Positions 43,687-51,857 of a DNA stretch of 64,000 nucleotides are shown here, piece after piece. How positions within the stretch are numbered: position 1 is the stretch's first letter; each line of letters begins with the position of its first letter. The stretch lies in contig CAZCSO010000007.1 of NCBI GenBank assembly GCA_964501315.1, forward strand, positions 1-64,000, given 5' to 3'. The stretch comes from UBA5603 sp964501315 (GTDB taxonomy: Bacteria > Bacillota_I > Bacilli_A > Izemoplasmatales > Hujiaoplasmataceae). The position numbers and the translations under genes are program-made. Below the pieces are notes generated by a model. That model saw only the letters and a list, made by a program, of their open reading frames with translations. It was not told where the DNA came from and made no database searches.

Positions 43687-44129
43687 TGGCAACGCCTAAG
43701 CACGGTGGGAAGATCTATACCAAGTACGAAGTGACATTGATTAATTTTTACGCGACCATGCTATGGTTCGTGCCCATGGTTTTGGTTATCACCTATGTGT
43801 TTGAAATTGATCAACTCTTTAATATCAATCGTTTTATTTTTTGGTTAGCGATGAGTAATCTGTTTGGCATTGTGGTTGGGACGTTTGTTTTGCTATTCAG
43901 AAGAGATCATCTCAGACGCCAAATCAAACCCAATTATCAGACCGAATTCATCTATTTGCTCTTTATTAGTTCCTTTGGAATGTTGGGATTCATCGTGTTT
44001 TACGATTATATGGGCTTTGACCGTCAATACATCGCCAATGTTTTGGTGATTGTAGGTGCGATATTGTTGTATATTCTTTTGCAACTAAGCCGCAAAATAT
44101 TCAAGTTTGATTTTATGAAACGGAATTAA
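43686..44129 (+). CDS. Four-helix membrane protein of unknown function
   Basis: 147 aa, not recognised. Four hydrophobic segments at about 22-42, 51-70, 88-105 and 115-133 are separated by basic loops (FRRDHLRRQIKPN), with a positively charged C-terminus. It is translationally coupled to the AI-2E-family gene (TAATG), so a partner or accessory role is possible. It ends at a terminator. Confidence 0.7.
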   Translation: MATPKHGGKIYTKYEVTLINFYATMLWFVPMVLVITYVFEIDQLFNINRFIFWLAMSNLFGIVVGTFVLLFRRDHLRRQIKPNYQTEFIYLLFISSFGMLGFIVFYDYMGFDRQYIANVLVIVGAILLYILLQLSRKIFKFDFMKRN

Positions 44130-44130
44130 T

Positions 44131-44153
44131 GGCTGCGAATGCAGCCTTTCTTC
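44131..44153 (+). terminator. Terminator after the four-helix membrane protein gene
   Basis: GGCTGC (44131-44136), GAAT loop, GCAGCC (44141-44146), then TTTCTTCTT. Confidence 0.78.
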
Positions 44154-44165
44154 TTAGGAGATGCC

Positions 44166-44864
44166 ATGTCCTTTCAACGATTATCGGCCATTATTGGTCA
44201 AAAACAACTTCATACATTGACTGAAAAAACGGTTCTCATTGCAGGAATCGGGGGCGTTGGCAGTTTCGCCTGTGAGGCCTTGGCCAGAAGTGGCATCGGT
44301 CGCTTGATTTTAGTGGATTTTGATTCGGTTGATGAAACGAATATCAACCGACAAATTATTGCACTTCACTCAACCGTCGGTTTAAAAAAAGTTGATGTGA
44401 TGGCCGAACGAATTCGCGACATCAATCCGAACGTCGAAGTTATGACGCACGCATGCTATTTGGATGAAACGACGTTGCCAATAATCATCCATCAACCCGT
44501 TGACATGATCGTAGACGCCATTGATTCTTTACCGTCCAAAGCTTGGTTAATTGAAACAGCTTTAAATCACGACATCCCCATTATTTCATCGATGGGATTT
44601 GCGAACAAATGGCATCCGGAGGCAATTCGCTATGCGACGCTGAAAAAAACGCATACCGATCCGGTTGCGAAAACGTTAAGAAGACTCATGAGAGAAAAAA
44701 ATATAACCCTGGATATTCCCGTCGTTTTTTCAAGTGAAACGCCGTCAGAATCTCACGATGAATCAGTTCGATTGGGTTCGACGGCATTTGTTCCCAGTGT
44801 TGCGGGTTTATTTTTAGCGGCATACGTCATCGATTATTTCACCAAAAAGGAGATCATATTATGA
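44166..44864 (+). CDS. tcdA: tRNA threonylcarbamoyladenosine dehydratase TcdA
   Basis: ThiF/E1-like ATP-dependent enzyme that cyclises t6A37 to ct6A37. The ATP-binding motif AGIGGVGSFACEALARSGIG (about 27-46) and DFDSVDETNINRQ (about 51-63) match the family. The 232-aa size and SSMGFANKWHPEAI region are typical of TcdA/CsdL rather than ThiF. ATG 44166 follows AGGAG; an earlier in-frame ATG at 44139 lies in the terminator. It overlaps msrA by ATGA. Confidence 0.92.
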   Translation: MSFQRLSAIIGQKQLHTLTEKTVLIAGIGGVGSFACEALARSGIGRLILVDFDSVDETNINRQIIALHSTVGLKKVDVMAERIRDINPNVEVMTHACYLDETTLPIIIHQPVDMIVDAIDSLPSKAWLIETALNHDIPIISSMGFANKWHPEAIRYATLKKTHTDPVAKTLRRLMREKNITLDIPVVFSSETPSESHDESVRLGSTAFVPSVAGLFLAAYVIDYFTKKEIIL

Positions 44865-45361
44865 AAACAATTATTTTGGCAGGCGGCTGTTTTTGGGGCG
44901 TAGAAGCCTATTTTTCACGCATAAAGGGCGTTCTTGATACAACGGTTGGTTATACCGATGGTGATTCTGAAAACCCAAGTTATCAAGAGGTTTGTCAATC
45001 ATCGGGTCATGTTGAAGCAGTCAAGGTTGTCTTTGATGAAAAGCAGTTGTCGGTACCATCCATTTTGGACCATTTCTTTCGATTTGTCGATCCGACGGCG
45101 TTCAACCGACAAGGACATGATATCGGCGTTCAGTACCGTTCCGCTATTTTTTATACAGATGAAGACGATTGTTCAATTATCGAGCACTATCTAAGCGAAC
45201 TTCAAAAAAAATACACAAAAAAAATCTATACTTATGTTAAGCAGGCAACGCCGTTTTATGACGCTGAGACGTATCATCAAGATTACTTGTTTAAAAACCC
45301 GACGGGTTACTGCCATGTGGATTTATCCTTATTAAGAAAAAACGAATTAAAGGAGGAATAA
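44861..45361 (+). CDS. msrA: Peptide methionine-S-sulfoxide reductase MsrA
   Basis: 166-aa repair enzyme for oxidised Met. The catalytic motif GGCFWGVEAYF (Cys 10) and TVGYTDG are present. HDIGVQYRSAIFYTDE and AETYHQDYLFKNP are family conserved. MsrB is not in the window. ATGA coupling to tcdA. Confidence 0.96.
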   Translation: MKTIILAGGCFWGVEAYFSRIKGVLDTTVGYTDGDSENPSYQEVCQSSGHVEAVKVVFDEKQLSVPSILDHFFRFVDPTAFNRQGHDIGVQYRSAIFYTDEDDCSIIEHYLSELQKKYTKKIYTYVKQATPFYDAETYHQDYLFKNPTGYCHVDLSLLRKNELKEE

Positions 45362-45364
45362 ACG

Positions 45365-46276
45365 ATGTTGATTAAAATTAATCCCGAAATTGAACAAGCG
45401 CTTCAAAAGAAGTTACCGGTTGTTGCCTTGGAGTCAACCATCATTTCTCACGGAATGCCCTATCCACAAAACGTTGAAATGGCGATGGAATGCGAACGCA
45501 TAATTCGCAGTGAAGGCGCTATTCCCGCCACCATTGCGGTTATTAATGGAATTTTAACGATTGGACTCACTAAAGCTGAAATTGAAATATTGGCCAAGGA
45601 AGGACACTCGGTCCATAAAACGTCCCGTCGTGACTTGCCTTACGTGGTTCAGACAAAACGGAATGGTGCACTTACCGTCTCAGGAACGATGATTGCGGCG
45701 TCGTTGGCAGGCATTCGCTTTTTTGCTACGGGAGGCATCGGCGGCGTTCATCGCGGCGCTGAGGTTACTATGGATATTTCCGCTGATTTAGAAGAACTTG
45801 CGATGACCGACGTCATGGTCGTTTGCGCTGGGGCTAAAGCCATTCTTGATTTAGAAAAAACATTGGAGTACCTGGAAACCAAAGGTGTCCCTGTATTAGG
45901 ATATCAAACGAAAAAACTACCCGCTTTTTACACACGCGAATCGGATTACAATGTTGATTTTCAAATGGATACTCCCGGTGAAATCGCAGAGTTTTATTCA
46001 GTGAAACATCAATTGGGATTAAAAGGCGGCGTATTAGTATGCAATCCTATCCCAGAATCGCACTCAATTGAAAAGGCTTGGATGGATAAGGTCATCAATG
46101 AAGCTTTAGACGACATGATTAAATTAGGTATTAAAGGAAAAGATACAACACCGTATCTTTTGGGACGAATTGTTGAAAAAACAAAAGGTGTAAGTTTGGA
46201 AGCCAACATTGCTTTGGTTTACAATAATTGTCGATTGGCAGCACAAATAGCGCTAGCGTATGCTCAAAGGAGTTAA
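45365..46276 (+). CDS. psuG: Pseudouridine-5'-phosphate glycosidase
   Basis: 303-aa enzyme cleaving pseudouridine-5'-phosphate to uracil and ribose-5-phosphate. Signature regions: VALESTIISHGMPYPQN (about 20-36), catalytic-Lys region VHKTSRRDLPYVV (about 83-95), and ATGGIGGVHRGAEVTMDISADL split around 120-141. AGGAGG before ATG 45365. The usual kinase partner psuK is not adjacent; a dCMP deaminase follows 3 nt later, so this is a pyrimidine-salvage setting. Confidence 0.94.
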   Translation: MLIKINPEIEQALQKKLPVVALESTIISHGMPYPQNVEMAMECERIIRSEGAIPATIAVINGILTIGLTKAEIEILAKEGHSVHKTSRRDLPYVVQTKRNGALTVSGTMIAASLAGIRFFATGGIGGVHRGAEVTMDISADLEELAMTDVMVVCAGAKAILDLEKTLEYLETKGVPVLGYQTKKLPAFYTRESDYNVDFQMDTPGEIAEFYSVKHQLGLKGGVLVCNPIPESHSIEKAWMDKVINEALDDMIKLGIKGKDTTPYLLGRIVEKTKGVSLEANIALVYNNCRLAAQIALAYAQRS

Positions 46277-46279
46277 CGA

Positions 46280-46756
46280 ATGAAACGAACCAATTATATT
46301 AGCTGGGATACGTATTTTATGGGGGTTGCCTACTTGTCATCTTTGCGTTCTAAAGACGATTCAAGTCAGGTCGGCGCCTGCATCGTTAACACAAAAAACC
46401 GCATCGTCGGTATTGGATACAATGGAATGCCCATCGGATGCGAAGATGATCAGTTTCCATGGGAACGTGAAGGCGACTTTCTTGATACGAAGTATCCTTA
46501 CGTTGTTCATGCCGAACCCAATGCGATTTTAAACGCCACGGTTCCGTTGGATCATTCCAAAATATACGTGACGTTATTTCCGTGTAATGAATGCGTCAAA
46601 TTGATCATTCAATCCGGAATCAAGGAGATCATTTATCTATCCGATAAGTACGATGGAACGCCATCGGATGTCGCAGCGAAACGCATGTTAGTTGCGGCGA
46701 AAATCAACTATCGAAAACTAGAGGACTTTAACTTGGATGTGATTATTCATGAATGA
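46280..46756 (+). CDS. Deoxycytidylate (dCMP) deaminase, ComEB-like
   Basis: 158-aa zinc deaminase converting dCMP to dUMP for dTMP synthesis. The active site YVVHAEPNAILNA (His-Ala-Glu, about 74-86) and PCNECVKLIIQSGI (about 104-117) are intact. GIGYNGMPIGCEDDQFPW is the dCMP-type signature. AAAGGAG before ATG 46280. The last 8 nt overlap the YlbL-like gene. Confidence 0.93.
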   Translation: MKRTNYISWDTYFMGVAYLSSLRSKDDSSQVGACIVNTKNRIVGIGYNGMPIGCEDDQFPWEREGDFLDTKYPYVVHAEPNAILNATVPLDHSKIYVTLFPCNECVKLIIQSGIKEIIYLSDKYDGTPSDVAAKRMLVAAKINYRKLEDFNLDVIIHE

Positions 46757-47801
46757 GTTAACCGAAAAAGCATGGCCGGTTGTTAAGTTGCTTGTCATTC
46801 CCTATTTGGCTTTGTTATTTTTACTCATCTACCCGATTCAATATTACATTGACGCTCCTGGAGGACTGACAGAAGTCAGTTCTTTGATTGAAGTTGATTA
46901 TCAGGATGATAAAGTCATCGAAGGAACGATATCAACCACCTATATCATCGCTTTGAACCGACCGAGTTTTTTTCAATTTATCGTCGGATATTTCAGCCCG
47001 TATACAACCATCGCTGCCCTAACGGGAAGTTACGCAGATTATTCGAACGACGAAATACAACAAATCAGTTATTGGGATAAGTATACCTCGGTCGACGCCT
47101 CGTTGATTGTTGCGTTCGAGGCTGCTCAAGCCATTGACAGCAACATCGTCATCGATTATGTTGAAAAGACACTCGTGTTTGGCAAAACGCCTTATTTATC
47201 TCATTATGATGAGATTGCCTTTGGCGATGAATTTGTGAGTGTCGTGGGTGATAACGGGGTAGTTACCGATATCAGTTTGATTGGCGATAACACCACGCTT
47301 TCATCGACTTATCTATTTAATTTTCAAACACCTGAAGGCGATCCTTACGCCTTGGAATTGACGAAAGACGCTACGACTGGTAAGTTTGGTATTACCTTCA
47401 AAACCTCTTATTGGGTGAACGAATCAACTACGTTCCCGACGTACGCCGTTCGATCATCCAACATTGGTGGACCAAGTGGTGGATTGTTACAGACATTAGA
47501 CATCTACAATCATCTCGTAGAAGAAGATATAACGCATGGTCAAAAAGTTGCAGGAACGGGTACGATTTTATACGATGGGTCCGTCGGCTATATCGGTGGC
47601 GTTAAACAAAAAATAGCCACTGCGTACCTAAATAAAGTCGATGTCTTTTTTATTCCCAATTTGGACGATACGTATGTGTATGACAATTACCAAGAAGCTT
47701 TGCGAGCCTGTGAAGAACTATCAATCGACCCTCAAGGGTGGTTGGTTCCGGTAACGTCGTTTCAGGATGCCGTTGATTATTTGAATGGGTTGGGTGATTA
47801 G
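46749..47801 (+). CDS. YlbL/SepM-family membrane-anchored PDZ-Lon-like serine protease
   Basis: 350 aa. One N-terminal transmembrane anchor (about 12-32), an extracytoplasmic middle that would hold a PDZ domain, and a C-terminal Lon (S16) domain. The catalytic Ser is in SNIGGPSGGLLQTLDIYNHL (about Ser 239) and the Lys in GYIGGVKQKIATA (about Lys 285). Family members process pheromones or act in envelope quality control. The middle part looks diverged from the canonical PDZ. It is the second S16 protease in the window after Lon. Overlaps the dCMP deaminase gene. Confidence 0.9.
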   Translation: MNELTEKAWPVVKLLVIPYLALLFLLIYPIQYYIDAPGGLTEVSSLIEVDYQDDKVIEGTISTTYIIALNRPSFFQFIVGYFSPYTTIAALTGSYADYSNDEIQQISYWDKYTSVDASLIVAFEAAQAIDSNIVIDYVEKTLVFGKTPYLSHYDEIAFGDEFVSVVGDNGVVTDISLIGDNTTLSSTYLFNFQTPEGDPYALELTKDATTGKFGITFKTSYWVNESTTFPTYAVRSSNIGGPSGGLLQTLDIYNHLVEEDITHGQKVAGTGTILYDGSVGYIGGVKQKIATAYLNKVDVFFIPNLDDTYVYDNYQEALRACEELSIDPQGWLVPVTSFQDAVDYLNGLGD

Positions 47802-47802
47802 T

Positions 47803-48171
47803 ATGCTATTATACAAACAAAACCTCCACCAACTGAAAGCTGATTATACAGTAAAAGCGATTCTTGACGCGTTTGCTGGCGGGTTCTTCTATGCATTTTT
47901 AATCTTCGGCCCTCTTTATCTTATTGTCGCAGAATTAATGATGTTATTCATCTATCGATTGTATACCTGGGTCATTTTATTGATGGTATTGGTCGCGCTA
48001 AATGGGTTGGTAATTCACCGATTAGCGGAAAAAGCATTGGTACTAAAAAAACCGGAAACAACGGTTCAATTTCGCCCATTAAGGGTTGTTCATCTTCTAA
48101 TATGGGGACTGATCGTCGTCATTATTGGATGTGCTTTCTTGTTTTTCATCATCCCCGCTCTCTGGGTTTAA
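47803..48171 (+). CDS. Small membrane protein of unknown function
   Basis: 122 aa, not recognised. Three hydrophobic segments: about 23-48, 50-70 and 96-118. A basic loop sits between the second and third. ATG 47803 is one base after the ylbL-like stop; GGGTG before it serves as ribosome site. It lies between a membrane protease and lspA, so an envelope role is plausible. Confidence 0.72.
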   Translation: MLLYKQNLHQLKADYTVKAILDAFAGGFFYAFLIFGPLYLIVAELMMLFIYRLYTWVILLMVLVALNGLVIHRLAEKALVLKKPETTVQFRPLRVVHLLIWGLIVVIIGCAFLFFIIPALWV

Positions 48172-48183
48172 GGAGTTTGATTC

Positions 48184-48684
48184 ATGATTATTTATATCCT
48201 GATTACCATTTTATTAGTCGTTATTGACCAACTGACCAAAGCTTGGACAATGTCCTATTTTGGATTTGAAGGCGACACCGTTGCCATCATTCAAGATTTT
48301 TTCCATTTTACGTACGTTCGCAATCCAGGTGCAGTTTTTGGAATGGGTGGCGACAGTGGGTACGGTTATCTCTTTTTCATCGGTTTTGGTGTTATCGGTT
48401 TGGCAATTTTTACCGTTTTGTTTGCAAAAAACAATTGGAAAGACAAACGCCGAGTTTGGTATAACATTAGTCTGATGTTGCTGATAGCCGGCACGTTAGG
48501 TAATTTTATCGATCGTATTTTTCAAATTGACCACAAAGTCGTGGATTTCATTGATTTTCGTGGGATTTGGGATTATGTATTTAACATTGCGGATATGTGC
48601 TTGACAGTTGGGATCAGTTTGTTTATGTTTGATCAATTCATTCTTGATCCAAAACGGGTGAAGACCAATGAATCCAACCAATGA
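48184..48684 (+). CDS. lspA: Lipoprotein signal peptidase (signal peptidase II)
   Basis: 166-aa membrane aspartyl protease cleaving prolipoprotein signal peptides. The motifs VRNPGAVFGMG (about 39-49), GNFIDRIF (Asp about 106) and DFIDF...FNIADMCLTVG (Asp about 138) give the catalytic Asp pair. It would process the lipoproteins at 11423, 32096 and 52878. RBS AAGGAG. It overlaps the pseudouridine synthase gene by 17 nt, a usual lspA-rluD pairing. Confidence 0.95.
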   Translation: MIIYILITILLVVIDQLTKAWTMSYFGFEGDTVAIIQDFFHFTYVRNPGAVFGMGGDSGYGYLFFIGFGVIGLAIFTVLFAKNNWKDKRRVWYNISLMLLIAGTLGNFIDRIFQIDHKVVDFIDFRGIWDYVFNIADMCLTVGISLFMFDQFILDPKRVKTNESNQ

Positions 48685-49588
48685 GTTTGCAATCGAATAC
48701 GTTGTTACCGAAGTCGATACCCTTCAGCGAATCGATAAATTTGTCACCGTCAATTTTCCACAGTATTCACGAACGTTGATTCAACGGCTCATTAAAGACG
48801 AACTCCTATTGGTCGATAACAAACCCATAAAACCAAGTTATCAAGTTCGAGTGGGCGATTGGATCCAAATTATTGAAATTCCTTTTGCCGAAATGGATCT
48901 GTCAGCCGAATCGATGGATTTGGATATCGTCTATGAAGACGACGATGTTTTGGTCGTCAACAAGCCATCCGGCATGGTCGTTCATCCTGCACCAGGACAT
49001 TATCATCACACCTTGGTGAATGGGTTGCTTTATCACATTGAACAGCTTTCAACGGGATCGCACCCTCTCAGGCCGGGCATTGTTCATCGTATTGATAAAG
49101 ATACCAGCGGACTGTTGATGGTTGCAAAAAACGATGAATCGCACCGAATTCTCGCTGAAGAGTTAAAACAAAAAGAGACCACGCGCTGCTATTATGCGAT
49201 TGTTGAAGGTGTGATTGCCAACGCTTCAGGTAAGATTGATGCTCCCATTGGAAGAGATCCCAAAGATCGTAAAAAAATGGCCGTTGTTGATTCTGGAAAA
49301 TCAGCAGTGACCCATTTCACGGTGATTGAGCGCTTAAAAAATGCAACGCTGGTTCGTTGCGTTCTAGAAACGGGTCGTACCCATCAAATTCGGGTTCATA
49401 TGGCGTTTATTCATCATCCGGTGCTCAATGATCCAGTTTATTCCAAACACGTTGAATCGGTTGAATTTGGTCAATATCTTCATGCTGCGACCTTAGGATT
49501 TACGCACCCGAAGACAAACCAATACTTGGAATTTGAAGCGCCCTTACCCAACGAGTTTCAGCAAAAAATCAAAGAACTACGCTACTAA
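48668..49588 (+). CDS. rluD: RluD-family 23S rRNA pseudouridine synthase
   Basis: 306 aa. It has an N-terminal S4 RNA-binding domain (LQRIDKFVTVNFPQYSRTLIQRL, split at about 17-40). The catalytic motif HRIDKDTSGLLMVAKND (Asp about 140) and RTHQIRVHMAFIHHPV (about 237-252) follow. Expected to modify large-subunit rRNA; the exact uridines cannot be read from sequence. It ends at a strong terminator. Confidence 0.92.
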   Translation: MNPTNEFAIEYVVTEVDTLQRIDKFVTVNFPQYSRTLIQRLIKDELLLVDNKPIKPSYQVRVGDWIQIIEIPFAEMDLSAESMDLDIVYEDDDVLVVNKPSGMVVHPAPGHYHHTLVNGLLYHIEQLSTGSHPLRPGIVHRIDKDTSGLLMVAKNDESHRILAEELKQKETTRCYYAIVEGVIANASGKIDAPIGRDPKDRKKMAVVDSGKSAVTHFTVIERLKNATLVRCVLETGRTHQIRVHMAFIHHPVLNDPVYSKHVESVEFGQYLHAATLGFTHPKTNQYLEFEAPLPNEFQQKIKELRY

Positions 49589-49609
49589 ACTGCTACGGCA
49601 GTTTTTTTA
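49587..49609 (+). terminator. Terminator after rluD
   Basis: AAACTGC (49587-49593), TACG loop, GCAGTTT (49598-49604) plus T-tract. It overlaps the last bases of the rluD stop codon. Confidence 0.9.
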
Positions 49610-49616
49610 TATTCGC

Positions 49617-49645
49617 TTGCATTTCGAAAATGAGGAGAGTATACT
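49617..49645 (+). promoter_or_regulatory. Promoter of the tetR-ABC operon
   Basis: TTGCAT (49617-49622), 17-nt spacer, TATACT (49640-49645). Start about 49651-49653, inside the palindrome that follows. Confidence 0.8.
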
Positions 49646-49649
49646 ATAA

Positions 49650-49665
49650 GTGACCATGTGGTCAC
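49650..49665 (+). promoter_or_regulatory. TetR-type operator
   Basis: GTGACCA-TG-TGGTCAC, a perfect 16-bp palindrome covering the predicted transcription start of tetR. TetR-family repressors usually bind such sites next to their own gene. Confidence 0.85.
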
Positions 49666-49681
49666 GATAGGAAGTGATAGT

Positions 49682-50281
49682 TTGATTGACACGACAAAAT
49701 TGCAGATTTTTAAGGCGGCGTTGATTGAATTTGGATCGAAGGGATACGAACTAGCTTCTACCAATCGTATTGCTCAAGACGCATCGGTATCGAAAGGGAT
49801 CATATTTAAGCATTACAAAACGAAAGCGAATCTGTTTTTTGAGGTTTTTCAAACGAGTTTGTCCGAATTTCTGAATGCCTACCAAGCCTTGGATTTCAGT
49901 CATATTGCGGATCCGATTGAAAAGATTGTTGCGTATGTTCACTGGAAGGGCGTCTATTTTGCAAATCAATCGTATGCAGGAGCGGTATTAATGGAGGGTT
50001 TTTCCAGTCCACCCGCTGAATTAATTGATAAAATGACGAAACTGATGGGTGAAACTCGAGCATTATCGTTGGACTCGTTGTTTCAATCATTGGACCGCAG
50101 TCGACTTCGATCCGATATAACCGAAGAAGTCTTTATGAAGACACTCCAAATTGCGGTTGCAGGTATGCAAGCCGTCTACATCCACAAAGGAATCACCCAA
50201 GCTCAACTGGAGTCCATTAAAGAAGAAAATATAACATTTTTGACAATCATTATTAGAGGGATGGAAAAAGACCATGAATGA
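49682..50281 (+). CDS. TetR/AcrR-family transcriptional regulator
   Basis: About 199 aa. The N-terminal helix-turn-helix KLQIFKAALIEFGSKGYELASTNRIAQDASVSKGIIFKHYKTKANLFFEVF (by parts, residues 5-55) is classical TetR, and a ligand-binding helical domain follows. The start is TTG 49682, because AGGAAGTGAT is 7 nt upstream and the in-frame GTG at 49658 lies inside the operator on the transcription start. Its last 8 nt overlap the ABC ATPase gene, so it likely represses its own export operon until a ligand appears. Confidence 0.9.
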   Translation: MIDTTKLQIFKAALIEFGSKGYELASTNRIAQDASVSKGIIFKHYKTKANLFFEVFQTSLSEFLNAYQALDFSHIADPIEKIVAYVHWKGVYFANQSYAGAVLMEGFSSPPAELIDKMTKLMGETRALSLDSLFQSLDRSRLRSDITEEVFMKTLQIAVAGMQAVYIHKGITQAQLESIKEENITFLTIIIRGMEKDHE

Positions 50282-51140
50282 CTATGTATTTGAAGTTAAA
50301 GATTTATCGTTTCGTTATCAAAATCATGCAGATTTAACCATTAAATCCATTTCGTTCGCCGTAAAAAAAGGAACCATTTTTGGATTGTTGGGACCTTCGG
50401 GAGCTGGGAAATCGACGACGCAAAAGATTCTGACTAAACTACTAACCGGATACACCGGTTCGATTCTGTTTCAAGGAAAGGATTTATCAAGTTATTCCAA
50501 GTCTTTTTATGAGAACATTGGTGTTGGATTTGAATTTCCGGTCCATTTCAATAAACTGACAGCGATGGAAAATTTGAAATATTTTGCGGGATTGTATCAA
50601 AAAAACATTGATTACGAAGCACTCTTAAAAAAAGTGGGGCTTTACGAAGCGAAGGATCAACCGGTGGGTGAGTATTCGAAAGGGATGAAAATACGGCTCA
50701 ATTTTGTTAGAGCTTTGTTAAATGACCCTGATATCCTCTTTTTAGATGAGCCAACCAATGGATTAGATCCGAAAAACGCTAAAATTATTAAAGAAATCAT
50801 TCTTGATTTAAGAAAACAAGGAAAAACAATTTTCATCACCACCCACTTAATGGGAGATGTTGAACAACTTTGCGATGAGGTCGTTTTTATCACCAAAGGA
50901 AAAATTAGTCCTATATCGACCCCTCGTGATTTAAAACTCAAATACGGAAAGAAAGAAGTCACCGTTGAGACCGTGAACGGTTCTGAACACACACGATCCG
51001 TTTATCCATTAGATAAAATCGGCGAAAATGAAGCGTTCTTATCCTTATTGAAAAATGAAACCATCGAAACCATCCATAGTGGAGAAACCTCAATGGAGGA
51101 AATCTTCATTATTGTTACAGGAGAAGAGAAATATGAGTAA
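50274..51140 (+). CDS. ABC transporter ATP-binding protein (ABC-2 export type)
   Basis: 288 aa. Walker A GPSGAGKST (about 42-50), signature YSKGMKIRLNFVRALLNDP (about 130-148, SKGM instead of SGGQ, common in ABC-2 exporters), Walker B ILFLDEPTNGLDP (about 150-162) and H-loop TTHLMGDVE are present. A C-terminal regulatory extension follows. It energises the two permeases that follow. The layout resembles the drug-export (fluoroquinolone-export-like) ABC operons, but the substrate is unproven. Confidence 0.93.
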   Translation: MNDYVFEVKDLSFRYQNHADLTIKSISFAVKKGTIFGLLGPSGAGKSTTQKILTKLLTGYTGSILFQGKDLSSYSKSFYENIGVGFEFPVHFNKLTAMENLKYFAGLYQKNIDYEALLKKVGLYEAKDQPVGEYSKGMKIRLNFVRALLNDPDILFLDEPTNGLDPKNAKIIKEIILDLRKQGKTIFITTHLMGDVEQLCDEVVFITKGKISPISTPRDLKLKYGKKEVTVETVNGSEHTRSVYPLDKIGENEAFLSLLKNETIETIHSGETSMEEIFIIVTGEEKYE

Positions 51141-51852
51141 TCTCTTTTATCTTGTGAAAGGTGAATTGTTTCGATTGGTGAAATATAAAACAATCTTTTT
51201 CGGAGTTTTGGCTTCGTTATTGTGGGTTGCGATTATTTCATTTCAATCAGCAGAAGAAGCAAAGCAAATCATCCCATTGTTGGTTATTACCGATTCCGGG
51301 ATGATGTCAGTTATTCTAATGGGCGCTAATTTTTACTTTGAGAAACAAGAAAACACGATTCAATCATTATTGGTTTCACCGGTATCGTTAACTCAAGTAC
51401 TGATAGCCAAAATAATCGCTGCGATGTCGATTGCGCTGATTTCACTCGTGATTGTTGGCGGCGCTGCCATGATTATTCATTCCGTATCGTTTCAAATCGT
51501 GAAGTTGTTATTGGCGATGGTGGTTGTTGTGACGAGTCACACAGCAATTGGATACATCGTTATCTTCCGTAGTAAAGATTTTTTGACCATGCTCATTAAA
51601 TTTGCGGGAATCATTTTATTGTTTTACGTGCCTGCGATATTGTTTCTTCTCAACATTTTGACCGAGGAATGGGAATTATTAGCGTTTCTATCGCCGAGTT
51701 ATGCAGGGGAATACCTGATTAGAAGTGCATTTGCAGAAACGAAAATTGGTTATCAAATGATTGGGTTTATTTATTTGACAGCCTTAGGTATAGGATTGTA
51801 TCAGTTTTATGTGTTTCAACAATTTAGAAAAGTATCCATTGAAGGAAAGTGA
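51133..51852 (+). CDS. ABC-2 type permease subunit 1
   Basis: 239 aa with six predicted transmembrane helices, roughly at 20-38, 48-70, 97-120, 125-150, 155-180 and 210-232. It begins SNLFYLVKGELFRLVKYKTI, a typical amphipathic ABC-2 start. ATG 51133 overlaps the end of the ATPase gene by 8 nt; the longer upstream frame is antisense to good sense, being inside the ATPase gene without a ribosome site. It forms a heterodimeric exporter with the next gene. Confidence 0.88.
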   Translation: MSNLFYLVKGELFRLVKYKTIFFGVLASLLWVAIISFQSAEEAKQIIPLLVITDSGMMSVILMGANFYFEKQENTIQSLLVSPVSLTQVLIAKIIAAMSIALISLVIVGGAAMIIHSVSFQIVKLLLAMVVVVTSHTAIGYIVIFRSKDFLTMLIKFAGIILLFYVPAILFLLNILTEEWELLAFLSPSYAGEYLIRSAFAETKIGYQMIGFIYLTALGIGLYQFYVFQQFRKVSIEGK

Positions 51853-51857
51853 TCCGT

